Assembly: GCA_016712675.1 (NCBI GenBank)
Contig: JADJQR010000001.1
Span: forward strand, 2,418,001-2,482,000
Reading direction: 5' to 3'
Length of the DNA: 64,000 nucleotides
Source: a bacterium
Lineage (GTDB): Bacteria; Krumholzibacteriota; Krumholzibacteriia; LZORAL124-64-63
Position 1 is the first letter of the stretch. Each line of letters opens with the position of its first letter. The notes beneath the pieces were generated by a model. It did not search any database and was not told the origin of the DNA. It saw only the letters and a list, made by a program, of their open reading frames with translations. The position numbers were made by a program, and so were the translations under genes. Positions 56,955 to 64,000 of this stretch are shown piece after piece.

Positions 56955-59900
56955 TCAGGCGACCTCCCCGGCGGCGGCCCGGCAGGGAGCCGGCGAGGTG
57001 GCCCGGTCGGCGACGCCGGCGGGTCCCCGAGCCAGCGCGACATAGGCCACCGGCACCACCAGGAGCGTCAGCAGGGTCGCCAGCGACAGTCCCGCGATCA
57101 CGGTCACCGCCAGCGGCGCCCGCAGTTCGGCGCCCTCGCCCAACCCCAGCGCCATCGGCAGCAGGCCCAGCACCGTCGTCAGCGTGGTCATGAGGATGGG
57201 GCGCAGGCGCTCGCGACCGGCGCACCGCACCGCCTCGACCAGCGGCAGGGAACGGCGCAGCTGGTTCATACGGTCCACCAGCACGATGCCGTTGTTGACG
57301 ACGATGCCCGCGAGCATGATCGCGCCGATGACCGCGATCACGCTCACGCTCATACCCCGCAGCCACAGCCCGTACACCGCCCCGGCCAGCGCCAGGGGCA
57401 CCGTGAACATGATGATCAGGGGATAGAGGAACGACTCGAACTGGGCCGCCATCACCAGGTAGACCAGGAACACGGCCAGCAGCACCGCCAGCTGCAGCGA
57501 CCGGTAGGACGCGGCCATCTCCTGGTTCTGCCCGCCCATCGCGACCGCGATGCCGGCCGGCAGGGGCACGTCGACCAGCGCCGCCTCGATGTCGCGCGTC
57601 ACCGAACCCAGGTCGCGGCCCGACAGGTTCGCCCCGACGATGGCCACGCGCTTGCCGCCCAGGCGATGGATCTCCGCGGGTCCCACGTCGGTCCCGAATT
57701 CCGCGATGGCGCCCAGGCGCACGGGCACGCCGTTCCGTTCGGCGACGATCAGGTCCTCGACCGCCGCCAGCGTCGTCCGCTGCTCGGAGGTGTTGAGCAC
57801 GCGCACGTCGACGTGGCGTTCGCGGTCCCGGTAGCGCGTGGCCACCGTGCCCCGCAGCTTGCCGCGCACGGTCTCGGACACCTCGCCCAGCGTGAGCCCA
57901 TGGCGCGCCAGCTTGTCGCGGTCGAAGCGGACCTGCACCTCCGGCGAGCCGGGGACCATCCCCTGCCGGATATCGCGCAGGCCGGGCACGGCCCGGAGCC
58001 GCTCGGCCACTGCGTCGGAGGTCGCCTGCAGGTCGGCCAGGTTCCAGCCGGTCACGTTCACCTCGACCGGCGAACCGAAGTTCAGCAGCGACTGCCGCTG
58101 CACGCGCATGCGCACCTCGGGGAACCCCGCCAGCACGCCGCGCATGCTCTCCAGCGCGCGCCCCTCGGCCAGCGCACCGGTGCCGGCCAGCCTCACCTGG
58201 AGCTCGGCCCGGTTCTCCTTGCGCCGCACCAGGCTGGCCTGCCCGTCGCGCGCGATGCCGATCTCCCCGGCCACCCGCGCCACCTCGGGCAGGGCCCGCA
58301 GGCCGGCCTCGATCCGGCCCACGGTCGCGGCGGTGCGCACCAGCGGCGTGCCCTCGGGCAGTTCCAGCGCCAGGGTCAACTCGCCCTGCGCCAGCGGCGG
58401 CACCAGTTCGGCCCCCAGCCGCGGCCACAGCAGCACGGCGCCCGTCGCAAACGCCAGGGTCGTCACCCCGACGGCCAGCTTGCGCCCCAGCGCCCAGCCC
58501 AGGGCCCGGTCGTAGCCCGCCACGACCAGCGGGAACCCGCGGGCGAAGCCGCCGGTCAACGGCCGCAGCAGGAAGCGCAACGCGCGGCCGGCGGCGACGG
58601 CTGCCACCCGGGCCCCGCGCAGTGCGTAACGCGGCAGCCCGATCACCAGCAGCAGCCCCGCCAGCTTCGACCAGCGCACCACGCGCCGGCCGCCGACGCC
58701 GCCGGGGGGCAGCCACGGGCCGGTCCCCACGCCGTTCCAGCCCGCCCGTCCCGCCGCCATCGGCGTGAACGTCAGCGAAGCCAGCAGCGACACCGCCAGC
58801 GAGAACGAGACGGTCAGCGCCTGGTCGCGGAAGATCTGCCCGGCCACGCCCACGACCACGAAGACGATGGGCACGAACACCGCCAGCGTGGTCAGCGTCG
58901 AGGCGGTCACGGCCCCGGCCACCTCGGCGGCGCCGCGCACGGCCGATTCGGCCGCGTCCGGATCCAGCCCCTGCTCGCGCCGCCGATGGATGGCCTCCAG
59001 CACGACGATGGAATTGTCGACCAGCATGCCCACGCCGAGCGCCAGCCCTCCCAGCGACATGATGTTGAGCGTCACGCCGCGGCTGAGCATGAGGATGAAC
59101 GTGGCGATGATCGAGACCGGGATCGCCAGCGAGATGATGAAGGTTCCGCGGAAGTCGCCCAGGAACACGAACAGCACCAGGATCGCCAGGACTCCGCCGA
59201 TGATCGCGTTGTCGCGCACCTCGCGCACGGCATCGCTGATGAAGACGGACTGGTCGAACAGCACCTCCAGGCGCAGCGGCGCCGGCAACTCCCCGCTGAG
59301 CTTCGCGAGATGGGCCCGCACGGCGCGCGCCATCTCCACCGCGTTGGCGTCACCTTCCCGGTAGACGGCGATCTCGACGCTTTCGCTGCCGTCGATATGC
59401 GTGACGCTGGTCCGCTCCTTGTGCGTGCGGGTGATGGTCGCCACCTCGGCCAGCCTGATCGCACGACCGCCGACATTGGCGACGGTCACCTGCCCGATAT
59501 CGCCCACCGATTCGAAGCGGCTGAGCGTGCGGACGATGTACTCGGCGCTGCGGTCTCGCAGCCGTCCGCCCGAGGCATTGATGTTCTCCTCGGCGACGAT
59601 GCGGCCCACGACGGCGATATCCAAGCCGAGGGCCGCCAGCCGTCCCTCGTCCACTTCGACGCGGATCTCCTCCTCGAGGCCACCGTCCACCTGGGCGGCG
59701 GCCACGCCCGGCAGGGCCTCGATCTCCTGCTTGATCACGTCATCGGCCAGCCGCCGCAGCGTCACCAGCGAATTGCCGCCCGTCAGGCCGATGCGCACGA
59801 CCGGATCCTGGCCCGGGTCGTACTTGAGCAGCAGGGGCACGCCCGCGTCCTCGGGCAGCCGCACCAGGTCCACCTTCTCGCGGACGTCCAGCGCCGCGTA

Positions 59901-60206
59901 GTCCATGTCGGTGCCCCAGTCGAACTGGAGCGTCACCTGCGAGAGCCCTGCCTGGCTCACCGAGTGAACGCGCCTGAGGCCCGGCACCACGCCGACCGCT
60001 TCCTCGAGAGGGCGCGTGACCAGGTTCTCGACATCCACCGGCGCGGTGCCGGGGAAGTCGGTCTGCAGGGTCAGCGTCGGGTAGCGGATCTCCGGCAGCA
60101 GGCGCAGGTCCAGCCGGCCGAGCGACGTGAGCCCGAACACGACCGCTGCCAGGGTCAACATCCAGACCGTGACGGGCCGCGTGACGGCCAGGCGGATGAG
60201 CTTCAT
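56955..60206 (-). CDS. RND-family inner-membrane transporter, first pump subunit
   Basis: A 1083-residue RND transporter. 'MKLIRLAVTRPVTVWM' starts the first helix; 'GVGMLVDNSIVVLEAIHRR' has Asp397 and Asn398 at the fourth-helix relay site. It is longer than the partner because of an added ~60-residue insert after 'LTFTPMAAGRAGWNG', which is basic and Gly-rich and precedes a second cytoplasmic segment. ATG 60206 is 4 bases after the adaptor stop; a longer frame with Pro/Arg-rich sequence is not used. Two dissimilar RND genes behind one adaptor recall MdtABC-type heteromeric pumps. Substrate unknown. Confidence 0.93.
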   Translation of the reverse strand: MKLIRLAVTRPVTVWMLTLAAVVFGLTSLGRLDLRLLPEIRYPTLTLQTDFPGTAPVDVENLVTRPLEEAVGVVPGLRRVHSVSQAGLSQVTLQFDWGTDMDYAALDVREKVDLVRLPEDAGVPLLLKYDPGQDPVVRIGLTGGNSLVTLRRLADDVIKQEIEALPGVAAAQVDGGLEEEIRVEVDEGRLAALGLDIAVVGRIVAEENINASGGRLRDRSAEYIVRTLSRFESVGDIGQVTVANVGGRAIRLAEVATITRTHKERTSVTHIDGSESVEIAVYREGDANAVEMARAVRAHLAKLSGELPAPLRLEVLFDQSVFISDAVREVRDNAIIGGVLAILVLFVFLGDFRGTFIISLAIPVSIIATFILMLSRGVTLNIMSLGGLALGVGMLVDNSIVVLEAIHRRREQGLDPDAAESAVRGAAEVAGAVTASTLTTLAVFVPIVFVVVGVAGQIFRDQALTVSFSLAVSLLASLTFTPMAAGRAGWNGVGTGPWLPPGGVGGRRVVRWSKLAGLLLVIGLPRYALRGARVAAVAAGRALRFLLRPLTGGFARGFPLVVAGYDRALGWALGRKLAVGVTTLAFATGAVLLWPRLGAELVPPLAQGELTLALELPEGTPLVRTAATVGRIEAGLRALPEVARVAGEIGIARDGQASLVRRKENRAELQVRLAGTGALAEGRALESMRGVLAGFPEVRMRVQRQSLLNFGSPVEVNVTGWNLADLQATSDAVAERLRAVPGLRDIRQGMVPGSPEVQVRFDRDKLARHGLTLGEVSETVRGKLRGTVATRYRDRERHVDVRVLNTSEQRTTLAAVEDLIVAERNGVPVRLGAIAEFGTDVGPAEIHRLGGKRVAIVGANLSGRDLGSVTRDIEAALVDVPLPAGIAVAMGGQNQEMAASYRSLQLAVLLAVFLVYLVMAAQFESFLYPLIIMFTVPLALAGAVYGLWLRGMSVSVIAVIGAIMLAGIVVNNGIVLVDRMNQLRRSLPLVEAVRCAGRERLRPILMTTLTTVLGLLPMALGLGEGAELRAPLAVTVIAGLSLATLLTLLVVPVAYVALARGPAGVADRATSPAPCRAAAGEVA

Positions 60207-60210
60207 CGCG

Positions 60211-61455
60211 CTACTCCGCCCGCGCCAGGGCGGTCGGGGCGGCGGCGGCGTAGCCGACGTCGTCGGCATTGAGCGCGCGGACCGGCGCGCCCGAGCGCAG
60301 GCCGCCCTGCCCCATGGTCACGACGCAGTCACCGTCCTCCAGCCCCGTCAGGATCTCGACATGCGTCTCGTCATGGAGTCCGGTCTCGACCTCGACCTTG
60401 CGCACGGTGTCCGCCTCGGCCACGAACACGCTCGTCAGCGCACCTTCCTCGACCAGCGCCAACTTCGGGATCGCCAGGGCGTCATGGTGCCGGTCCGTGG
60501 TGATCCGCACCTTCACGAAGCCGCCCACGCGCAGGTCCGCCTCCCCGCCGTCCAGCAGCAGTGTCAGCCGCACGGTGCTGGTCGCGGGATCGACGACCGG
60601 CGACACGCGCTCGACCGTGCCCTCGACCTGGCGTGCCTCGCCCGGCGATTCCTGCCCTTCGGGACTCACCAGCACGCGCTGCCCGGCGCTCACCTTGCGG
60701 GCCACGTCCTCGGGCAGGTGCACCCGGACGCGGAGCGGCTCGAAATCGCCCAGGCTGAAGGCCGCGAATCCGGCCGCCAGCTGCTGCCCGGGGACGATCC
60801 GGCGCTCGGTCACCAGTCCGGCGAACGGCGCCCGCAGGCGCGTCTCCTCCAGCGCGATCGCCGCCAGGTCGCGCTCGGCCACGGCCAGCCGCCAGGCCGA
60901 GTCCTGGTCGTCGAACTCCTGCCGGCTGACCAGCTCCTGCTCCAGCATGCCGCGGCTGCGCTCCAGCTGGCGGGCCCGGTCCGCCACGGTCAGCTCGGCC
61001 TTGTCCAGCTGGATCCGCTCGCGGTCGTTCTCCAGTTCGGCCAGGACTTGGCCCTGCTTCACCCATTGTCCTTCCTCGACCGCCACCTGGCGGACCCGGC
61101 CCTGGACCCGAGCGACCAGATCCACCAGGCGGTCGGCCTCGATCACCGAGGCGGCGCGGTAGTACGCAGAGATGCCCCGGTTGCCCGCCCGCGCCAGTTC
61201 CACCGGCACGGGCTTGACCTCGGCTTCCTTGTCCTTGTCCTTGTTCTTGCCCTTGCCCTTGCGGCCGGCTTCGGCGGGCTCCTTCGCCTGGTCCTGGGCG
61301 TCGGCGGCGGCCGTCGTGTCGGCCGCGGCCATGGTCCCGAAGGTCGGCGCCGGCACCCCCGGCAGGCGTCCGGTGAACCAGAGGCCGCCGGCGCCCGCAA
61401 GCGCGACCATGGTCGCGACGGTCAACAGAACGGTCTTCCTGGCGGGCTTGCGCAT
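60211..61455 (-). CDS. RND efflux periplasmic adaptor (membrane fusion protein)
   Basis: A 414-residue adaptor anchored by one N-terminal helix (residues ~8-30). The barrel-sandwich hybrid ('DLVARVQGRVRQVAVEEGQWVKQGQVLAEL', core 'GRVRQVAVEEGQWV'), an alpha-hairpin, the other lipoyl half ('RAPFAGLVTERRIVPGQQ') and the C-terminal barrel ('GGLRSGAPVRALN') follow the family order. Between anchor and domain lies a highly charged Lys/Asp/Glu run (about 66-82, 'KGKGKNKDKDKEAE'), unusual for a linker. It links both RND subunits to an outer-membrane channel not encoded here. ATG 61455. Confidence 0.93.
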   Translation of the reverse strand: MRKPARKTVLLTVATMVALAGAGGLWFTGRLPGVPAPTFGTMAAADTTAAADAQDQAKEPAEAGRKGKGKNKDKDKEAEVKPVPVELARAGNRGISAYYRAASVIEADRLVDLVARVQGRVRQVAVEEGQWVKQGQVLAELENDRERIQLDKAELTVADRARQLERSRGMLEQELVSRQEFDDQDSAWRLAVAERDLAAIALEETRLRAPFAGLVTERRIVPGQQLAAGFAAFSLGDFEPLRVRVHLPEDVARKVSAGQRVLVSPEGQESPGEARQVEGTVERVSPVVDPATSTVRLTLLLDGGEADLRVGGFVKVRITTDRHHDALAIPKLALVEEGALTSVFVAEADTVRKVEVETGLHDETHVEILTGLEDGDCVVTMGQGGLRSGAPVRALNADDVGYAAAAPTALARAE

Positions 61456-61660
61456 GGCGGTCCTTTCGCGGGATTCGTCCGGGCTCTGCGGCCCGCGTCC
61501 TGGCTGTGGGACAACAGACGCACGCCCTCCCGGGAGGTTGCATCGCCCCGCCCCGGCGCTGGAAATCGCCCTGCGGCCGGGTTATCGTGGTCGGGCCAGA
61601 GGCCACCGGGCGGCCGTCAGCGGGCGCCCGTTCTGCCGTCGCGCCCCGACGTCCTGGTGC

Positions 61661-61690
61661 GACGACCCGACCCGACGACCCGACCCGACG
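61661..61690 (+). repeat. 13-base direct tandem repeat before ftcD
   Basis: The unit GACGACCCGACCC occurs twice in exact tandem and is followed by a partial third copy (GACG), ending about 10 bases before the ftcD ATG. It overlaps the expected ribosome-binding region and could vary in copy number. Confidence 0.7.
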
Positions 61691-61700
61691 AGGTGCCCGC

Positions 61701-63416
61701 ATGCAGAAGCTGGTCGAGTGCGTTCCGAACATCAGCGAGGGCCGCGACCGCGGCATCATCGACGCCGTCACCGCCGTGATCGGCGAAGTCGAGGGCGCGC
61801 GCCTGCTGGACGTCGACCCCGGCGCGGACACCAACCGCACCGTCATCACCTTCATCGGGCCGCCCGAGGCCGTGGCCGAGGCCGCCTTCCGCGTGGTCAA
61901 GCGCGCCGCCGAGCTCATTGACATGGGACGCCACAGCGGCGCGCACCCCCGCCACGGCGCCACCGACGTCTGCCCGTTCGTGCCGATCCGCGGCGTCACG
62001 ATGGAGGAGTGCGCCGAGCTGGCGCGCCAGGTGGGCGGGCGCATCGGCCGGGAGTTGGGCATCCCCGTCTACCTCTACGAGTCGGCCGCCTCGCGGCCGG
62101 AGCGCCGGAACCTGGCCGACGTCCGCAAGGGCGAGTACGAGGCGCTGCCCCGCAAGCTGGGCACCGCCGAGTGGGCGCCCGACTTCGGCCCGAACGAATG
62201 GAACGAGAAGACGGCGCGCACCGGCGCCACCAACGTCGCGGCCCGCGGCTTCCTGGTGGCCTACAACGTGAACCTGAACACGCGCGACAAGGCGCTGGCC
62301 TCGCAGGTCGCCCTCGACATCAAGGAGGCCGGCCGCGCCAAACGCGACGCTGCCGGCGCCATCGTCAAGGACGCGGCCGGGCAGACGGTGCTCGAGCCCG
62401 GCCCCTATCGCCTGCCCGCCTGCAAGGCCGTCGGCTGGTACATCCCGGCCTACGAGCGCGCGCAGATCTCGATCAACCTCGTCAACACCGGGGTCACCAA
62501 GCCGCACCAGGCGTTCGAGGCCTGCGCCGCCAGCGCAGCCGACCGCGGCGCGCGCGCCACCGGCAGCGAGCTGGTGGGCCTGGTGCCCGAGTCCGACCTC
62601 CTGGCCGCCGGGCGCTACTACCTGCGGCGCGCGGGGCAATCGGCCGGCGTGCCGCGCCGCCTCCTGATCGAGACGGCGATCCAGAGCCTGGGCCTGCGCG
62701 ACCTGGGCCCGTTCGACCCGGCCGAGAAAGTGATCGAGTACCAGGCCGGCCTGGTCGACGGCCCGCTGGTCTCGATGACCAACCGCGCCTTCGTCGACGA
62801 GCTGTCGACCGACTCGCCGGCGCCCGGCGGTGGCTCGGTGGCCGCGCTGTGCGCCGCCCAGGGCGCGGCCCTCAGCGCGATGGTCGCCAACCTGACCGTC
62901 GGGAAGAAGAAGTACGAGGGCGTCTGGGAACGGATGAAGGACCTGGCCGAGGAGGCCCAGGCGCTGAAGGACGGCTTCCTGGCCGCCATCGACGACGACA
63001 CCGCCGCCTTCAACGCCGTCATGGACGCCTTCGGCCTGCCGAAGGGCACGCCGGCCGAGGCCGCCACCCGTGACGCGGCGGTGGCCGCCGCCACGCTGAA
63101 GGCCACGCTGGTGCCGCTGTCGGTGCTGGAAAGGGTCCCTGCCGCCCTGGCCCTGGCGGCCGAGGTGGCCGACAAGGGCAACGCCAACAGCCTCAGTGAC
63201 GCCGGCGTCTCCGCCCTGACGCTGATGGCCGGCGCCGAGGGTGCCTGGTACAACGTGCTGATCAACCTGGCTGCCTTGCGCGCACTGCCTGGCGGCGGCG
63301 GCGACGCGGGCGCCGACCTGACGGACCTGCGGGCCCGTGCCGACCGCGCCTTGGCCGGGGCCGAGGCGGCCGCTGGTAGCGTGCGTGCGTCCGTCCGTTC
63401 GCGGCTGGCCGGCTGA
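61701..63416 (+). CDS. ftcD: bifunctional glutamate formimidoyltransferase / formimidoyl-THF cyclodeaminase
   Basis: A 571-residue fusion. Residues 1-~330 are the formimidoyltransferase ('VECVPNISEGRDRGIID', core 'VPNISEGRD'; 'DPGADTNRTVITFIG'; 'MGRHSGAHPRHGATDVCPFVPI', core 'HPRHGATDVCPF' with the catalytic His). Residues ~365-560 are the cyclodeaminase ('SPAPGGGSVAALCAAQGAAL', core 'PAPGGGSVAA'). The fusion is the same as in animal FTCD and some bacteria. It moves the formimino group from histidine breakdown onto tetrahydrofolate and releases ammonia. No other hut genes are seen. ATG 61701; nearest ribosome site is GAGG. Confidence 0.95.
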   Translation: MQKLVECVPNISEGRDRGIIDAVTAVIGEVEGARLLDVDPGADTNRTVITFIGPPEAVAEAAFRVVKRAAELIDMGRHSGAHPRHGATDVCPFVPIRGVTMEECAELARQVGGRIGRELGIPVYLYESAASRPERRNLADVRKGEYEALPRKLGTAEWAPDFGPNEWNEKTARTGATNVAARGFLVAYNVNLNTRDKALASQVALDIKEAGRAKRDAAGAIVKDAAGQTVLEPGPYRLPACKAVGWYIPAYERAQISINLVNTGVTKPHQAFEACAASAADRGARATGSELVGLVPESDLLAAGRYYLRRAGQSAGVPRRLLIETAIQSLGLRDLGPFDPAEKVIEYQAGLVDGPLVSMTNRAFVDELSTDSPAPGGGSVAALCAAQGAALSAMVANLTVGKKKYEGVWERMKDLAEEAQALKDGFLAAIDDDTAAFNAVMDAFGLPKGTPAEAATRDAAVAAATLKATLVPLSVLERVPAALALAAEVADKGNANSLSDAGVSALTLMAGAEGAWYNVLINLAALRALPGGGGDAGADLTDLRARADRALAGAEAAAGSVRASVRSRLAG

Positions 63417-63443
63417 ATCGCCGGCGGCCCGGGACAATTCGCT

Positions 63444-63466
63444 GGCCGCCGCGCTCCGTGGCGGCC
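63444..63466 (+). terminator. hairpin terminator candidate after ftcD
   Basis: A 7-bp stem GGCCGCC/GGCGGCC that extends inward by three pairs (one G-U) to a 3-base loop. It lies about 30 bases after the stop and before the MFS gene; no T run. Confidence 0.45.
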
Positions 63467-63538
63467 TAAGATGGCACGACTCGGCAGCCTGCCGGCCGCC
63501 GGGCCACCGACCCAAGCCAGCCAGAAAGGCGTACGCCC

Positions 63539-64000
63539 ATGGCCTCCGTCCCGGACAGCAGCAGCAAGCAGTCTCCGCTGCAGCAGATCACGCAGCCCTT
63601 CGTGGACCTGGTCCACGCGCCCCGCGCCCTGTGGGGCATCAACGTCGCCTACTTCCTGGAGGGCTGGGTCTACTTCGGGATGCTCGGCTACCTGGCCATG
63701 CACTTCTCCGACTTCGTGTTCCAGGGCGTGGCCAATCCGGACGTGCACTCGCACCACATGGTGATGGTGCTGACCGCAGGTATCACCATCTCGATGTTCT
63801 TCTTCGGCTCGGTCGCCGATAAGAAGGGCGTCCGCACGACGCTGATCTGGGCGTTCCTGCTCCTGCTGGCCGGACGTATCGTCTGGTCGGCGGCGCCGCT
63901 CGTCTTCCCCGAGACGGGCATCTGGGGCGGCATGCACCTGATGACGATGGCCGGCATCCTGCTGGTCGTCCTCGGCTACGGCATGTACCAGCCCGCCGCC
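63539..64000 (+). CDS. MFS-type transporter, N-terminal part (runs off the window)
   Basis: The first 154 codons are present, the rest lies beyond the window. Hydrophobic helices: 'ALWGINVAYFLEGWVYFGMLGYLAM' (core 'NVAYFLEGWVYFGML'), then 'MVMVLTAGITISMFFFGSVADKKGVRTTL' with the MFS loop motif 'GSVADKKGVR', then 'IWAFLLLLAGRIVW' and another near the end. The opening resembles proton-coupled oligopeptide (POT) transporters, but the class is uncertain. ATG 63539 follows AAAGG. Confidence 0.82.
   Translation, partial: MASVPDSSSKQSPLQQITQPFVDLVHAPRALWGINVAYFLEGWVYFGMLGYLAMHFSDFVFQGVANPDVHSHHMVMVLTAGITISMFFFGSVADKKGVRTTLIWAFLLLLAGRIVWSAAPLVFPETGIWGGMHLMTMAGILLVVLGYGMYQPAA

Noticed and set aside
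56820-60272. Very long plus-strand frame opposite the RND gene
   Set aside because: His/Gln/Arg-rich antisense shadow; the minus strand encodes a full RND transporter.
1-64000. CRISPR arrays, insertion sequences, phage genes, tRNA or rRNA genes
   Set aside because: No spaced repeats, transposase motifs or terminal inverted repeats, and no rRNA or tRNA consensus blocks were found by reading both strands; a tool-based search could still find a diverged case.

Overview
This is a 64 kb piece of a GC-rich bacterial chromosome with densely packed, mostly co-oriented operons. No phage, insertion sequence, CRISPR array, tRNA or rRNA was seen. The best lineage clue is the left-hand operon. It encodes a PorU-type gingipain-family (C25) sortase, a PorV-type outer-membrane protein and an M6 metalloprotease ending in a FlgD-like 'FPNP' sorting domain. 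That is the signature of a type IX secretion system (T9SS). With a very high GC content, a fused NuoCD and many conserved unknown envelope proteins, this points to a GC-rich lineage of the FCB superphylum (for example an Eisenbacteria- or Krumholzibacteriota-like group) rather than a classical Bacteroidota. The taxonomic placement is inference.

Layout. 1-14229 (minus): T9SS-like/cell-surface operon running Trm112-like zinc ribbon, PorU with an extra N-terminal membrane domain, PorV, M6 protease, two paralogous 'LPGAG' proteins, an NHL-repeat lipoprotein and a large surface protein cut by the window edge. 14638-19443 (minus): accA and dnaE, each with a good sigma70-like promoter. 19601-25701 (minus): a surface-glycan cluster with a GT4 glycosyltransferase, an ABC-2 permease and Wzt-like ATPase, a PIG-L deacetylase, an FkbM methyltransferase and a nucleotide-sugar epimerase. 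25824-30057: an M23 peptidase (minus), a PIN-PhoH ATPase (plus) and a lipoprotein (minus).

30105-33641 (minus): a tightly coupled four-gene operon (inositol-monophosphatase family, CutA, NhaC-type antiporter, SAM hydrolase) linked by three 4-base ATGA overlaps. 33846-34064 (plus): a stand-alone Nfu-type Fe-S protein. 34221-36841 (minus): an aldehyde dehydrogenase coupled to an O-antigen-polymerase-like membrane protein. 36924-50837 (minus): a complete 13-gene nuo operon (A, B, CD, E-N) for respiratory complex I behind a near-consensus promoter. 51176-52972 (plus): a TPR protein and a class IV aminotransferase, ending at a 12-bp-stem hairpin shared with a convergent NYN-domain gene (53067-53681). 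53855-61455 (minus): an adaptor plus two RND pumps. 61701-64000 (plus): fused bifunctional FtcD and the start of an MFS transporter.

The functional themes are envelope building and protein display (T9SS-like operon, glycan exporter, M23 peptidase, lipoproteins, RND pump) and aerobic-type respiration (complex I, Nfu), with core housekeeping genes (dnaE, accA). The most unusual items are the PorU fusion, the uncharacterised surface proteins that travel with it, the stem-loop at the presumed 5' end of the accA transcript, and the altered SAM-hydrolase motif. Starts were chosen from ribosome-binding sites and overlaps. Many genes use GTG or TTG and are coupled to the gene before through TGATG, ATGA or GTGA overlaps.
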